NCBI GenBank assembly: GCA_016713725.1
Contig: JADJOO010000016.1
Location: forward strand, 1 to 64,000
Direction of reading: 5' to 3'
From: Pseudomonadota bacterium
GTDB taxonomy: Bacteria > Pseudomonadota > Gammaproteobacteria > Steroidobacterales > Steroidobacteraceae
Length of the DNA stretch: 64,000 nt
A model generated the notes under the pieces. The model was not told where the DNA came from and did not search any database. It saw only the letters and a program-made list of their open reading frames with translations. The translations under genes were made by a program, and so were the position numbers. Shown here in pieces: positions 8,106 through 17,381 of this stretch (position 1 is its first letter; every line of letters begins with the position of its first letter).

Positions 8106-9893
8106 ATGCCCGATTACAGCGCCCCCCTGCAGCAGATGCGATTCACGATCGAGCACCTCGCGGATTTCAAGCACGTCGCGGCGCTGCAATCGTATTCGGC
8201 GGTCGATGCGGATACGGTCGAGGCCGTGCTCGAAGAGGCCGGCCGCTTTGCCAGCGGCGTGCTCGCACCGACCAACTGGCTCGGTGATCGCCAGGGCGTG
8301 CAGGTCGTGGACCAGGCGGTGCAGGTTCCTCCTGAGTTCACCGACGCCTATGCCAGGTTCAGCGCAGGCGGCTGGCCGGGCATCGCCGCGAATCCCGACT
8401 TCGGCGGCCAGGGCCTGCCGAAGACGATCTCCATCGCATGCGATGAGATGTGGTCGGGCGCCAACGTGGCCTTCGCGCTGTGCCCTGAACTTTCGCAGGG
8501 TGCGATCCTCGCGCTCGATCGTCACGGTTCCGAAGAACTGAAGGCGCAATACCTCGGCAAGCTCGTCTCGGGGGAATGGACCGGCACGATGTGTCTCACC
8601 GAGCCGCAGGCGGGCTCGGATCTGGCCGCACTCACGACTCGCGCGGAACCGCAGGCCGACGGCAGCTATCTGCTGACTGGACGCAAGATCTACATCACCT
8701 GGGGCGACCACCCCATGACGTCGAACATCGTGCACCTGGTGCTGGCCAGGCTGCCGGGGGCGCCTCAGGGCACCAAGGGCATCTCACTGTTCCTCGTCCC
8801 GAAGTACAAGCTGAATGCCGACGGCACGCCGGGCGAGCGCAACGACGTGTTCCCGGTGTCGGTCGAGCACAAGCTCGGCATCCACGCGAGCCCCACGTGC
8901 GTGATGGCGTTCGGCGACAGTGGCGGGGCGCTGGGCTACCTGGTCGGCGTGCAGAACGAAGGTCTCGCCGCCATGTTCACGATGATGAACTACATGCGTC
9001 TCGGCGTCGGTGCCCAGGGCGTGGGCCTCGCCGACCGCTCGTACCAGGCCGCGGTCAAGTACGCGCGTGAGCGTGTGCAGGGCAGGGCCCCGGGCGAAAA
9101 GGGCCGCGTCGCGATCATTCGTCATCCCGACATCCGCCGCACGCTGCTGCTGATGCGTTCGCTCACGCAGGCGTGCCGGGCAATCTGCTATTACACGGCG
9201 TCGTGCCTCGATCGCGGCAACCACGGCGACACGCCAGCGACGTCGGCGGCCTGGATTGCGAGCGGGGACCTGATGACGCCGATCGCCAAGGCGTTCTCGT
9301 CTGAAATCGGACAAGACGTCACGGCCCTCGGCATCCAGGTGCACGGCGGCATGGGTTACGTCGAGGAGACCGGTGTTGCGCAGTACTATCGCGACGCGCG
9401 GATCGCTTCGATCTACGAAGGCACGAACGCGATCCAGGCGATCGACCTGGTCGGCCGCAAGCTGCTGCGCGACGGCGGCGCCACCGTCTCGGCCTTCGTG
9501 TCGGACATGCGTCTCGTCGACGCGCCGCTCGCGAATGCAGGTGAGGACCTGGCGGGCGTCCGCCTGTGGCTCGCGAAAGGCCTCGACGAACTCGTGCTGT
9601 GCTCGTCGCACCTGCTTGCCGGCGAGCGCAAGGATCCGGAGCTCGTGAGCTCCGCGGCATTCAACTACCTGATGTTGATGGGCACCGTCGTCGGCGGCTG
9701 GCAGCTGGCACGCGGCGCGCTGGTCGCGACCACCAGGCTCGAGACCGACGGCACCGACCCGGTATTCCTGCGCACGCAGGTGCTGATGGCAAGGTTCTAT
9801 GCGGAGCACGTGCTGCCGCGTGTGCTGGCCTACGGCGTCGCCGTGCGCGCCGGCAGCAGCTCGATCATGGCGCTGACCGCCGACCAGTTCTGA
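8106..9893 (+). CDS. Acyl-CoA dehydrogenase (FadE/DmdC-like, long form)
   Basis: 595 residues, the length of the long acyl-CoA dehydrogenases with an extra C-terminal domain. Visible are the flavin-contact segment TMCLTEPQAGSDLA, the central beta domain, and the helical C-terminal domain with QVHGGMGYVEETGVAQYYRDARIASIYEGTNAIQ, where the YEGT glutamate is the likely catalytic base. It oxidises an acyl-CoA to the enoyl-CoA with FAD. DmdC (3-methylmercaptopropionyl-CoA dehydrogenase) belongs to this subgroup, but the substrate cannot be told here. Confidence 0.88.
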   Translation: MPDYSAPLQQMRFTIEHLADFKHVAALQSYSAVDADTVEAVLEEAGRFASGVLAPTNWLGDRQGVQVVDQAVQVPPEFTDAYARFSAGGWPGIAANPDFGGQGLPKTISIACDEMWSGANVAFALCPELSQGAILALDRHGSEELKAQYLGKLVSGEWTGTMCLTEPQAGSDLAALTTRAEPQADGSYLLTGRKIYITWGDHPMTSNIVHLVLARLPGAPQGTKGISLFLVPKYKLNADGTPGERNDVFPVSVEHKLGIHASPTCVMAFGDSGGALGYLVGVQNEGLAAMFTMMNYMRLGVGAQGVGLADRSYQAAVKYARERVQGRAPGEKGRVAIIRHPDIRRTLLLMRSLTQACRAICYYTASCLDRGNHGDTPATSAAWIASGDLMTPIAKAFSSEIGQDVTALGIQVHGGMGYVEETGVAQYYRDARIASIYEGTNAIQAIDLVGRKLLRDGGATVSAFVSDMRLVDAPLANAGEDLAGVRLWLAKGLDELVLCSSHLLAGERKDPELVSSAAFNYLMLMGTVVGGWQLARGALVATTRLETDGTDPVFLRTQVLMARFYAEHVLPRVLAYGVAVRAGSSSIMALTADQF

Positions 9894-9907
9894 CCCGCTG
9901 CAGGCTC

Positions 9908-10477
9908 TTGGCCAACCCCTGGCACTGGTCACCGCTCACCGCCGTCTCGGCGCGCGTGCCGCATGACCTTCTGTCCTGGCTCGCAGAGCCGGGAATGCTC
10001 ACCGCGCGCGTCCGTGCGTTGTGTGGCCCGGCGATGGGATTTCGGCGGCTTGGCAGGCTGCGTGAATGCGAGCTCACCTCTCCTCTGCGCGAACGGCTCA
10101 AGGTCGAGGACGAAACCTGCCTGCTGCGCGAGATCGAGTTTTGCGCCAGCGGCGAACGCATCGTGTTCGCGCAGACCGTGTTGCCGGCCTCGACGATCGG
10201 ACATTACCCGTGGCTGCGCGAACTCGGCGACTCGCCGCTCGGCGAGGCGCTGCGCCAGGTGGACGATCCGCTCGAGCGCGAGCCGCTCGAATACGCGGAA
10301 CTTCCTGCGGGCCACCCGCTTGTCGAGGCCGCACGCGTCGTTACCGGCGACGCATCGATGTGGGCCCGCCGCGCCGTGTACCGGCTCGGCGGCCTGCCGA
10401 TCCTCGTGCAGGAAGTCTTCCTGCCCGAGTTGCTGCGCGTCCAGGCGTCGGCCCGGTCGCACACCGAGGAGCACAAG
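9908..10477 (+). CDS. ubiC: Chorismate lyase (UbiC), read in frame into the next gene
   Basis: Residues from WHWSPLTAV to LVQEVFLPELLRVQ match UbiC along its length: LLSWLAEPGMLTARVRALCG, LREIEFCASGERIVFAQTVLPAST, LGDSPLGEAL, and MWARRAVYRLGGLPILVQEVFLPE with the conserved glutamate. UbiC makes 4-hydroxybenzoate from chorismate for ubiquinone. The likely start is TTG at 9908, with GCAGG upstream, 14 bp after the dehydrogenase stop. No stop codon separates it from the FAH-family gene: the frame runs on through ATG 10478. It is either a true fusion or a base indel. Confidence 0.78.
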
Positions 10478-11170
<693 letters not shown>

Positions 11171-11189
11171 ACGGCCCTGGAGGACGCAG

Positions 11190-11918
11190 ATGGCATTCCA
11201 GCTGTACACGTACTGGCGCAGCTCGGCCGCGTTCCGCGTCCGGATCGCACTGGCGCTCAAGGGCCTCGACTACGAGTCCGTGCCGAAGCACCTGCTGCGC
11301 GACGGCGGCGAGCAGCGTAAGCCCGACTACCTCGCGGTCAATCCGCAGGGACTGATCCCTGCGCTGGCAGACGACGGATTCGTCGTACCGCAATCGCTCG
11401 CCATTTGCGAGTACCTCGAGGAGACCCATCCGGAGCCGCAGCTGCTGCCGGGCTCGGCGCGGGACCGCGCGATCGTCCGCGGCATGGCCATGGTCGTCGC
11501 CTGCGATACGCATCCGCTCAACAACCTGCCGATCATGGGTTACCTGCGCCGCGAATTCGGCGCGGACGACGCAGCCGTCAACCGCTGGGTGGCTCACTGG
11601 ATCGAACGCGGATTCTCAGGGCTCGAACGCTGGGTCGGTTCGATACCCGGGACCCCGGTCGAGGTCGGACAGCAGCGCTTCTGCTTCGGCAACGCCCCGA
11701 CCCTCGCAGACGTGTGCCTGGTGCCGCAGATGTACAACGCACGTCGCTTCAGTGTCGATGTCACGCCCTATCCGCGGCTCGTCGCGATCTGTGCTCACCT
11801 CGAAGGGCTGCCCGCATTCAGGTTGGCCCGCCCGGAGGAACAGCCGGACGCGGAAGGGAGTAGGAAGGGAAGGATAGTGACAGGAGTAGGAGTAGTGGGT
11901 AGGGAGTGGAGTGGGTAG
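11190..11918 (+). CDS. maiA: Maleylacetoacetate/maleylpyruvate isomerase (zeta-class GST)
   Basis: A glutathione S-transferase fold of the zeta class: N-terminal thioredoxin-like part with YWRSSAAFRVRIALALKGL, then VNPQGLIPALADDG and the helical C-terminal half (NAPTLADVCLVPQMYNARRF). It isomerises maleylacetoacetate or maleylpyruvate using glutathione, feeding the FAH-family enzyme just upstream (19-bp gap). The natural chain should end near EEQPDAE (about 11855). The last 20 residues are encoded by the G-rich tandem repeat that follows, so the original stop seems lost or displaced. Confidence 0.87.
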   Translation: MAFQLYTYWRSSAAFRVRIALALKGLDYESVPKHLLRDGGEQRKPDYLAVNPQGLIPALADDGFVVPQSLAICEYLEETHPEPQLLPGSARDRAIVRGMAMVVACDTHPLNNLPIMGYLRREFGADDAAVNRWVAHWIERGFSGLERWVGSIPGTPVEVGQQRFCFGNAPTLADVCLVPQMYNARRFSVDVTPYPRLVAICAHLEGLPAFRLARPEEQPDAEGSRKGRIVTGVGVVGREWSG

Positions 11919-12017
11919 TGGGTAGTAATCAGTGAGTAGTGATTAGTGATCGGCGAGGTTTGGTTGGGGCTAGAATCTGTTCCGACCAGTCACTACTCAC
12001 TACTCACTACTCACTAA
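11856..12017 (+). repeat. Intergenic tandem-repeat hairpin, AGTAGTG type
   Basis: A left arm built of AGTAGTG, GGTAGTG and AGTGATTAGTGA-like units is followed by about 45 bases of unique sequence and a right arm of ACTACTC, ACTCACTAATCACT units that is its reverse complement. It fills the space between maiA and the Lrp-like gene and is partly translated at the end of maiA. Same design as the TTAGGGG-type hairpins but a different unit. Confidence 0.75.
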
Positions 12018-12038
12018 TCACTTTCCCCGAGGCTTCCC

Positions 12039-12317
12039 ATGGTGACCGCCGTCGTCCTGATCAAGGCCGAGACCGACAAGGTGCCCGAACTGGCACAGAC
12101 GATGGCCGAACTTGAAGGCGTGAGTGAGGTGTTCTCGGTGGCCGGCCAGTATGACCTCGTCGCGCTGGTGCGCGTGCGCGAGAACGAAGACCTGGCGCGT
12201 GTCATCAGCGAGAAGATGCGCAAGCTGCCTGGGATCACGGGTTCGGAGACGTTGATCTCCTTCAAGGTCTATTCGAAGCAGGACCTCGATGCCGGCTTTC
12301 AGCTCGGGCTCGACTGA
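12039..12317 (+). CDS. Stand-alone Lrp/AsnC-type ligand-sensing (RAM) domain protein
   Basis: 92 residues matching only the C-terminal effector domain of Lrp/AsnC regulators (VVLIKAETDKVPELAQTMAELEGVSEVFSVAGQYDLVALVRV). There is no helix-turn-helix. Such proteins form multimers that bind amino acids, and may act alone or modulate a full-length Lrp partner. The ATG at 12039 follows immediately after the repeat hairpin. The ligand is unknown. Confidence 0.8.
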   Translation: MVTAVVLIKAETDKVPELAQTMAELEGVSEVFSVAGQYDLVALVRVRENEDLARVISEKMRKLPGITGSETLISFKVYSKQDLDAGFQLGLD

Positions 12318-12337
12318 TGGGGCCAGTCGGCCCTGCG

Positions 12338-13684
12338 CTAGAGAGTTCCGCCCAGGCGCCGCAGTGCGTCCGGCTGGAAGTCACCGACCTTGGCCTTGGC
12401 GTTGAACTGGATCGGCTCCTTGACCTCGTTGTCGAGACCGCCGACGAGGTAACCGCCGCTGTTGAGGTCGTGGTAGATGCCGAAACGGTAGAACGGAACC
12501 TGTGCGTCGTACGCCTGCAGCAGGCCGTGCATCGACGCACGCCACAGGCCGCCGCGAGTGTCGTAGGCATCCTCGGCCAGCACCGACCAGCTGTCCTCAT
12601 CGAGGTACAGCGTGCGTTTGCCGTAGATGTGGCGCTGGCCCGGCTTGAGCGTGCCTTCCACCACCCAGACGCGGTGCAGTTCGTAGCGCACGTAGTCGGG
12701 ATTGATCGACTTCGGCCGGATGATGTCCTTGTACTTGAGCGACTTGTCGGACAGCTTGTACGTGTTGTACGGCACGTACATCTCGCGCTTGCCGAGCAGC
12801 TTCCACTCGTAGCGATCGGGTGCGCCGTTGTAGCCGTCGACCTGGTCGGTCGTCAGCATGCCTTCGGAGCCGTCGTTGATGCCGTCGTACGCAAGATCCG
12901 GCGCACGGCGCACACGGCGTTGTCCTGAGTTGTAGATCCACGCGGAGCGCTGTTCCGCGACCTGGTCCACCGGTTCGTGCACCAGGAAGATCGTGCCGCG
13001 CAGCGTCGCCGGTTCGGTGAAATAGCCGAGCGCGTAGAAGAGCCGGTTCGGTGCGACGTTTTCGACGTTCTGCGCGTAGATGCGCTGCGAGGCGAAGCCG
13101 ATCTTGTAGAAGTCGCCGTTCGGTCGGACCGGGAACGAGTGTCCGGCGCGGACGATGCCGCCGCCGAGATAGCGCACGAGGTGATTCCAGATTGCCTGCA
13201 GACCGTTCTCGGGAATCGGGAACGGCGTGGTCGAGCCGTTCAGGTCCTTGAGGCCGAAGCCCTGCAGCGAGACCTTGCCGGCCTGCGCGATGACGCGATC
13301 CGTCACGGCCTTCGGGTAACCTACCGTGCGGCGCGTCGGATACACAGTCATGCGGAAATTCTGCGGATACTTCCGCAGCAAGGCGGCCTGCCCCCTGGTC
13401 AGCTTCGTTTCGTACTGGCCGACGTTCGTCGAGTTGATCGTAAAGACCGGCTTGTCGTCCGGGAACGGGTCGATGTAGCCCTGCTGCGGTGTCCAGCCTG
13501 CGGGTGCCTGCGCCAGGCCACCCTCCCACGCGGGAATCGTGCCGTCGGCATTGCCGGCTTGTTCGGCGCCCACCGGCGTGAGGTCCTTGCCGAGGCGGGA
13601 GAAATCCCGGCGCGGCCGAGACGGCCGGCGCCGTCGCCAGAGCAAGGCCGCGACCATCGACGCGACGAGTTTCGGCAGTGGCAT
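12338..13684 (-). CDS. DUF1329 family exported protein, signal region frameshifted
   Basis: About 448 residues. DUF1329 proteins resemble LolB/outer-membrane lipoprotein-sorting folds and are often found with RND exporters or aromatic/steroid degradation genes. Seen here: DFSRLGKDLTPVGAEQAGNADGTIPAWEGG, then VYPTRRTVGYP, RDPDLAYDG-like and WSVLAEDAYDTRGGLWR segments. The hydrophobic signal core (LALATAPAVSAA) is in another frame between about 13605 and 13650, so two compensating single-base shifts, one in a G run, break the N-terminus. The rest of the gene is intact. Function unknown. Confidence 0.75.
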   Translation of the reverse strand: MPLPKLVASMVAALLWRRRRPSRPRRDFSRLGKDLTPVGAEQAGNADGTIPAWEGGLAQAPAGWTPQQGYIDPFPDDKPVFTINSTNVGQYETKLTRGQAALLRKYPQNFRMTVYPTRRTVGYPKAVTDRVIAQAGKVSLQGFGLKDLNGSTTPFPIPENGLQAIWNHLVRYLGGGIVRAGHSFPVRPNGDFYKIGFASQRIYAQNVENVAPNRLFYALGYFTEPATLRGTIFLVHEPVDQVAEQRSAWIYNSGQRRVRRAPDLAYDGINDGSEGMLTTDQVDGYNGAPDRYEWKLLGKREMYVPYNTYKLSDKSLKYKDIIRPKSINPDYVRYELHRVWVVEGTLKPGQRHIYGKRTLYLDEDSWSVLAEDAYDTRGGLWRASMHGLLQAYDAQVPFYRFGIYHDLNSGGYLVGGLDNEVKEPIQFNAKAKVGDFQPDALRRLGGTL

Positions 13685-13750
13685 CACTGATTTCCCATCC
13701 TGGAGTCGGCGCTGACGTAAGTGCCCGCTGACCATGCCATTGCAGCTTAC

Positions 13751-15241
13751 TCATTTTCGCAGCGTTGGTCGCCTTACGGCGCGGCACCTGGGATTCCCAG
13801 GGGGTCCCCGCGTCGGGGGGGGATAAAACCCCGGCGGGGAAGGCCCTTTTCGGGGGGCGGGGGGGCGCCGCGCGGGGGGGCGGGGGGCGGCGCCTTCGGC
13901 GCAGCGCTGCGGCCTGCTGCCGGTTGAGAACGCTCGACGCGCAGCGCGCAAGCAAGGCGCAGGATTGATCGCCACACCGTTCCCCGCCCCCGGCTTCGTG
14001 CAGCCTGCCGTATCCTGCCCAAAGAGTCTCGAGCCGGTTGTCTGTCCTCCTTCCGCGGGGCGCGCGTACTTGGCGCCGATGCGCTGGTATGCCTCGCGGA
14101 ACGGAATGCCTTCCTGCGCGACGAGCGCGTTGGCCTCAGCCGCCGCATGAATGTCGGTATCCATGCGGATGTGTTCCGGCACGAACTGCACCTCTGGAAT
14201 CGCGGCGGCCATGATGCCGAGTGACTCGAGGCAGACGTCGATCGAACGGAACAGCGGCGCCTTGATCAGCTGCAGGTCGCGCTGATAGCCCGAGGGCAAC
14301 TTGGCGGTGATGCCGAGCACTTCCGCCAGGCACGCCTGCGCCGTGGCCGTGCGGCCGCGCACCAGCTCGAAGACGTCGGGATTGCGCTTCTGCGGCATGA
14401 TCGACGAACCGGTCGTGAACGCGTCGGGCAGGCGCACGAAGCCGAACTCCCGCGTATAGAAGAGCAACAGGTCGGACGCGAGCCGCCCGACGTCCTGCAT
14501 CAACAGCGTGATCTGGAAAAGCACCTCGGCTTCCGCCTTGCCGCGTGACAGCTGCACCGCCGTCACTGGCTCGTGATTCGCAGGGAATGCCAGCTTGGCG
14601 CGCGTTGCGTCGCGGCTCACGGGCAGGTTCGGTGTGCCATAACCTGCCGCGGAGCCCAGCGGGTTCTTGCCGATGCGTCGGTGCGAGTGACGCAACCCCT
14701 CGATGTCATCGCGGATCTCCGCGGCGAAGCCCTGCGCCCACAGCGCGACTGAACTCGGCATCGCCTGCTGCATGTGCGTGTAGCCTGGCAGCGCGACGGA
14801 CCCCTGGTTGGCCGTCAGACCGTCCAGCGCTTCGGCGACGTGTCGGGCTCCCTCAGCGAGGCTTTCGACTGCGTCGCGGAGGTACAGGCGAAGTGCCGTG
14901 AGCACCTGGTCGTTGCGCGAGCGACCTGCATGCAGACGAGCGCCGGCCGTGCCGATCCTGCGTGTGAGCAACATTTCCAGCGCCGTCTGGCCGTCCTCGA
15001 GTTCCAGCGTCACGGACCATTCGCCACGGGCGTGGGCGGCCGCGATCTCATTCAAGCCGTTGCGGATCGCGTCCAGTTCGTCTTGCGCGAGCAGGCCGCA
15101 TTCCTGCAGCATTTCGGCGTGCGCGATCGATGCGCGGACGTCGTAGGCCACGAGCCGGTTGTCGAGCGCGTGATCCTCGCCAGCCGTGAAGCGCAGCACT
15201 CGCTCGTCGAGGGGTGCGCCTTTGTCCCACAATCTACTCAT
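13751..15241 (-). CDS. argH: Argininosuccinate lyase, C-terminus lost
   Basis: Residues 1 to about 395 are a good ArgH: SRLWDKGAPLDERVLRFTAGEDHALD, the HAGRSRNDQV block, GYTHMQQAMP and the fumarase/aspartase signature GSSIMPQKRNPD with the catalytic serine. ArgH splits argininosuccinate to arginine and fumarate. After IPFREAYQRIGAKYARP the similarity stops; about 100 residues of Pro/Arg/Gly-rich sequence follow, encoded by a G-run region (13786-13910). The C-terminal 40-60 residues of the family are therefore missing or scrambled, by assembly error or real damage. It is the last gene of the arginine operon. Confidence 0.85.
   Translation of the reverse strand: MSRLWDKGAPLDERVLRFTAGEDHALDNRLVAYDVRASIAHAEMLQECGLLAQDELDAIRNGLNEIAAAHARGEWSVTLELEDGQTALEMLLTRRIGTAGARLHAGRSRNDQVLTALRLYLRDAVESLAEGARHVAEALDGLTANQGSVALPGYTHMQQAMPSSVALWAQGFAAEIRDDIEGLRHSHRRIGKNPLGSAAGYGTPNLPVSRDATRAKLAFPANHEPVTAVQLSRGKAEAEVLFQITLLMQDVGRLASDLLLFYTREFGFVRLPDAFTTGSSIMPQKRNPDVFELVRGRTATAQACLAEVLGITAKLPSGYQRDLQLIKAPLFRSIDVCLESLGIMAAAIPEVQFVPEHIRMDTDIHAAAEANALVAQEGIPFREAYQRIGAKYARPAEGGQTTGSRLFGQDTAGCTKPGAGNGVAINPAPCLRAARRAFSTGSRPQRCAEGAAPRPPARRPPAPRKGPSPPGFYPPPTRGPPGNPRCRAVRRPTLRK
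13786..13910. other. Extreme G-run/C-run stretch of doubtful sequence quality
   Basis: Plus strand reads as successive G runs of 6-8 bases (for example GGGGGGCGGGGGGGCGCC) broken by CCCC and TTTT runs. Nothing similar occurs inside healthy genes here, but the radC-rpmB spacer has a like stretch at 59630-59685. It coincides with the point where argH loses similarity. It may be an assembly or base-calling artefact at a hard hairpin. Confidence 0.6.
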
Positions 15242-15267
15242 GCACCTGTCCTTCTTAGAGAGAAGAG

Positions 15268-15355
15268 GATAGGGGTTAGGGGATAGGGGTTAGTCAGAAA
15301 GGCTGCGCGCGAGCGCGCATCCGACTATCCCCCAACCCCCATCCCCTAGCCCCTA
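15268..15355. repeat. TTAGGGG-type stop-anchored hairpin between argB and argH
   Basis: Left arm: alternating ATAGGGG/TTAGGGG units ending TTAGTCAGA. Right arm: TCCGACTATCCCCC and further CCCCTA-type units. The loop contains a GC-rich GCGCGCGAGCGCGC. On the minus strand the argB stop codon TAG (15353-15355) is the first three bases of the arm. It sits inside the operon, so it could form a strong mRNA hairpin between argB and argH. Confidence 0.8.
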
Positions 15356-16279
15356 TTGACCCTGTTCAGCCGCCGTGAGTGCCTTGGTGTCCGCGACGAC
15401 CAGCGTGCCCTTGCCTTCGTTGGTGAAAATCTCGGCGAGCAGCGAATCTGTCTCGGCGTACGAGATCACGTGCACGCGACGGACACCACCCCGAATCGCC
15501 GCTTCGATGGCGCTCGACTTCGGCAACATGCCGTCGGTAAGCGCACCCTTCTCGCGCAGTCGGTGCAAGCCGGCCAGGTCGGTATACGAGATCAGCGACT
15601 GCGGATCGTCGACACGTTCGAGGATGCCGGGCGCGCCGGTGCACAGGATCAGCTTCTCGGCGACCAGCGCGCCGCCGATCGCCGCGGCTACCGTGTCGGC
15701 GTTGATGTTGAGCAGCTGTCCCGTGCAGTCGCACGACAGCGGGCTCACGACGGGCAGGAAGCCGCTGTCCAGCAGTCGCGTGACGACGGAGCCGTCGATG
15801 CCGTCGATGTCGCCCACCATGCCGTAGTCGACGACCTCGCCACTCGCGAGCGTCACCGGACCGCGGCGATGCGCCTGCACCAGGCCGCCGTCGATGCCGC
15901 CGATCCCGATCGCGGAGATGCCGAAGCTGCGGCAGAGCGCGACCAGTTGAGTGTTGATCAAGCCGTTCAGGACCATGCTGATGGCATCGATGGCCGAAGC
16001 GTCGGTCACGCGACGGCCTTGAACCATGCGGGTCTGCACGCCGAGTTTCGCCGTCACGTCGTCGAGCTGCGGGCCGCCGCCGTGGACGAGCACGACGCGG
16101 ATGCCGAGATGGTGCAGGATCGTCACCTGCTCGACGAAGGCTCGCATCGTCCCGGCGTCGCGGAACGCACCGCCGCCGGTCTTGATGACGAAGACCTTGC
16201 CCTTGTACATGTGGATGTAAGGCGTCGCGCCGCGCAGTGCCCGCACCGTGACAGCCTGTTCGACCTTGTGTCCGATCAT
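15353..16279 (-). CDS. argB: N-acetylglutamate kinase
   Basis: 308 residues from the ATG at 16279 (GGGGAA upstream), one base-pair step after the argF' stop. Amino-acid kinase signatures: VFVIKTGGGAF, VVLVHGGGPQLDD, LLNINADTVAAAIGGALVAEKLIL and LTDGMLPKSSAIEAAIRGGVRRVHVI. It phosphorylates N-acetylglutamate, the second arginine step. Unlike Xanthomonas, where ArgB is fused to an acetyltransferase, the chain stops after the kinase, so N-acetylglutamate synthase must come from elsewhere. Confidence 0.93.
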   Translation of the reverse strand: MIGHKVEQAVTVRALRGATPYIHMYKGKVFVIKTGGGAFRDAGTMRAFVEQVTILHHLGIRVVLVHGGGPQLDDVTAKLGVQTRMVQGRRVTDASAIDAISMVLNGLINTQLVALCRSFGISAIGIGGIDGGLVQAHRRGPVTLASGEVVDYGMVGDIDGIDGSVVTRLLDSGFLPVVSPLSCDCTGQLLNINADTVAAAIGGALVAEKLILCTGAPGILERVDDPQSLISYTDLAGLHRLREKGALTDGMLPKSSAIEAAIRGGVRRVHVISYAETDSLLAEIFTNEGKGTLVVADTKALTAAEQGQ

Positions 16280-16281
16280 CG

Positions 16282-17283
16282 TCAGTTCCCCTTGAGCAAT
16301 CGATGCAGCACGGCCATCTGGACGACCATGCGGTTGGCGGCTTCGCGGATCACGCGGCTGCGCGGCCCGTCGAGAATTTCGTCTGCAACCGCGACGTTGC
16401 GGCGCACGGGCAGGCAATGCATGAAATGACAGTCGGCCCGCGCGTGCTGGAACCAGCTTTCGCGCACGCACCAGTCGCCGAGAGGCGCGCGTGCCTTCGC
16501 TTCGCCGTCGGCGTCACCGTAGTGCAGCGGAGAGCCCCATTCCTTCGCGTACACGACGTGCGCATCACGCAGCGCCGATGCGCGATCGGCAGTTTCGGAG
16601 ACCCTGCCCCCTGAAGCTGCGGCGGCTGCCCGCGCCTTGTGCATGATTGCGTCGGGCAGTGCGTAGCCATCAGGCCGCAGCACCACGACATCCATGCCAC
16701 GCTGCGCCGCCATGTGCACGGTCGCGGCCGGTACCGCGAGCGGCAACGAACGCGGGTGCGAGACCCAGCTCAACACAAATTTGCCGGCGCGCGGCACGGC
16801 GAGTTCGTCCATCGTCCGCCAGTCCGCAAGCGCCTGGCACGGGTGGTTGACGGCCGATTCCAGGTTCACCAGCGGCTTCGGACACAGGTTCGCCATGCGC
16901 ATGAACTGCTCTTCTGCAATGTCCACCGCGAGGTCCTTGCCTTCGGCGAACGAGCGGATACCGAGCGCGTCGCAATACGAGGCAAGCACGGGAATCGCCT
17001 CGCGCACGTGTTCCGCGGCGCCGCCATTCATGATCACTCCGTCCCGTGTCTCCACCTGCCACGTGCCCTGGCCCGGAGTCACGACGAACGCCGTACCGCC
17101 AAGACGCTGCATGCCCGCCTGGAACGAAGCCAGCGTGCGCAGCGACGGGTTCAGGAACAGCAGCCCGAGAATCTTCCCGGCGAGCGCAGTCGGCTCGGGT
17201 CGGCTCTGCAGGCTCTGGGCGAGCGCGAGCAGGTCCACGACTTCGTCGCGTGTGAGATCGGCCAGATCGAGGAAGCGTTGCAT
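16282..17283 (-). CDS. argF: N-acylornithine carbamoyltransferase (AOTCase/SOTCase type)
   Basis: 333 residues. The carbamoyl-phosphate motif is PSLRT (residues 46-50) rather than the STRTR of ordinary ornithine carbamoyltransferase; HPCQALAD and HCLPVRRN are also present. From memory of the family, Xanthomonas N-acetylornithine carbamoyltransferase has Glu92 and the Bacteroides N-succinyl enzyme has Pro90 at the substrate-selecting site; here the aligned residue is Ala90 (MNGGAAEH). The nearby EHVREA.PVL..YCD..GIR.F is closer to the succinyl form. So the acyl group used is uncertain. Set in the arginine operon between argD and argB. Confidence 0.88.
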   Translation of the reverse strand: MQRFLDLADLTRDEVVDLLALAQSLQSRPEPTALAGKILGLLFLNPSLRTLASFQAGMQRLGGTAFVVTPGQGTWQVETRDGVIMNGGAAEHVREAIPVLASYCDALGIRSFAEGKDLAVDIAEEQFMRMANLCPKPLVNLESAVNHPCQALADWRTMDELAVPRAGKFVLSWVSHPRSLPLAVPAATVHMAAQRGMDVVVLRPDGYALPDAIMHKARAAAAASGGRVSETADRASALRDAHVVYAKEWGSPLHYGDADGEAKARAPLGDWCVRESWFQHARADCHFMHCLPVRRNVAVADEILDGPRSRVIREAANRMVVQMAVLHRLLKGN

Positions 17284-17345
17284 AGGGGGAGGGGGAGGAA
17301 GGGGATAGGGGTTAGGGGTTAGGGGTTAGGGGTTAGTCGGAGTGC
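17284..17345. repeat. TTAGGGG-type tandem repeat (left arm only) between argD and argF'
   Basis: GGATAGGGG followed by four TTAGGGG units and the boundary TTAGTCGGAG, directly upstream of the argF' start on the minus strand. No matching right arm is present; a short GCTGCGCAG/CTGCGC hairpin follows. A half or decayed copy of the element at 15268 and others. Confidence 0.7.
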
Positions 17346-17381
17346 TGCGCAGGGAGACGAACTTCGCTGCGCCCTTTCTCG

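Noticed and set aside
12597..13955. A 452-residue minus-strand frame overlapping the DUF1329 gene and argH end
   Set aside because: It is an alternate frame rich in Arg and Ala; only its short LALATAPAVSAA piece is meaningful, as the displaced signal peptide of the DUF1329 protein.
17284..17345. TTAGGGG repeats as telomere or replication-end sequence
   Set aside because: The units resemble eukaryotic telomeres, but they are short, intergenic, recur as hairpins between ordinary genes and lie inside an operon. Nothing suggests a chromosome end.
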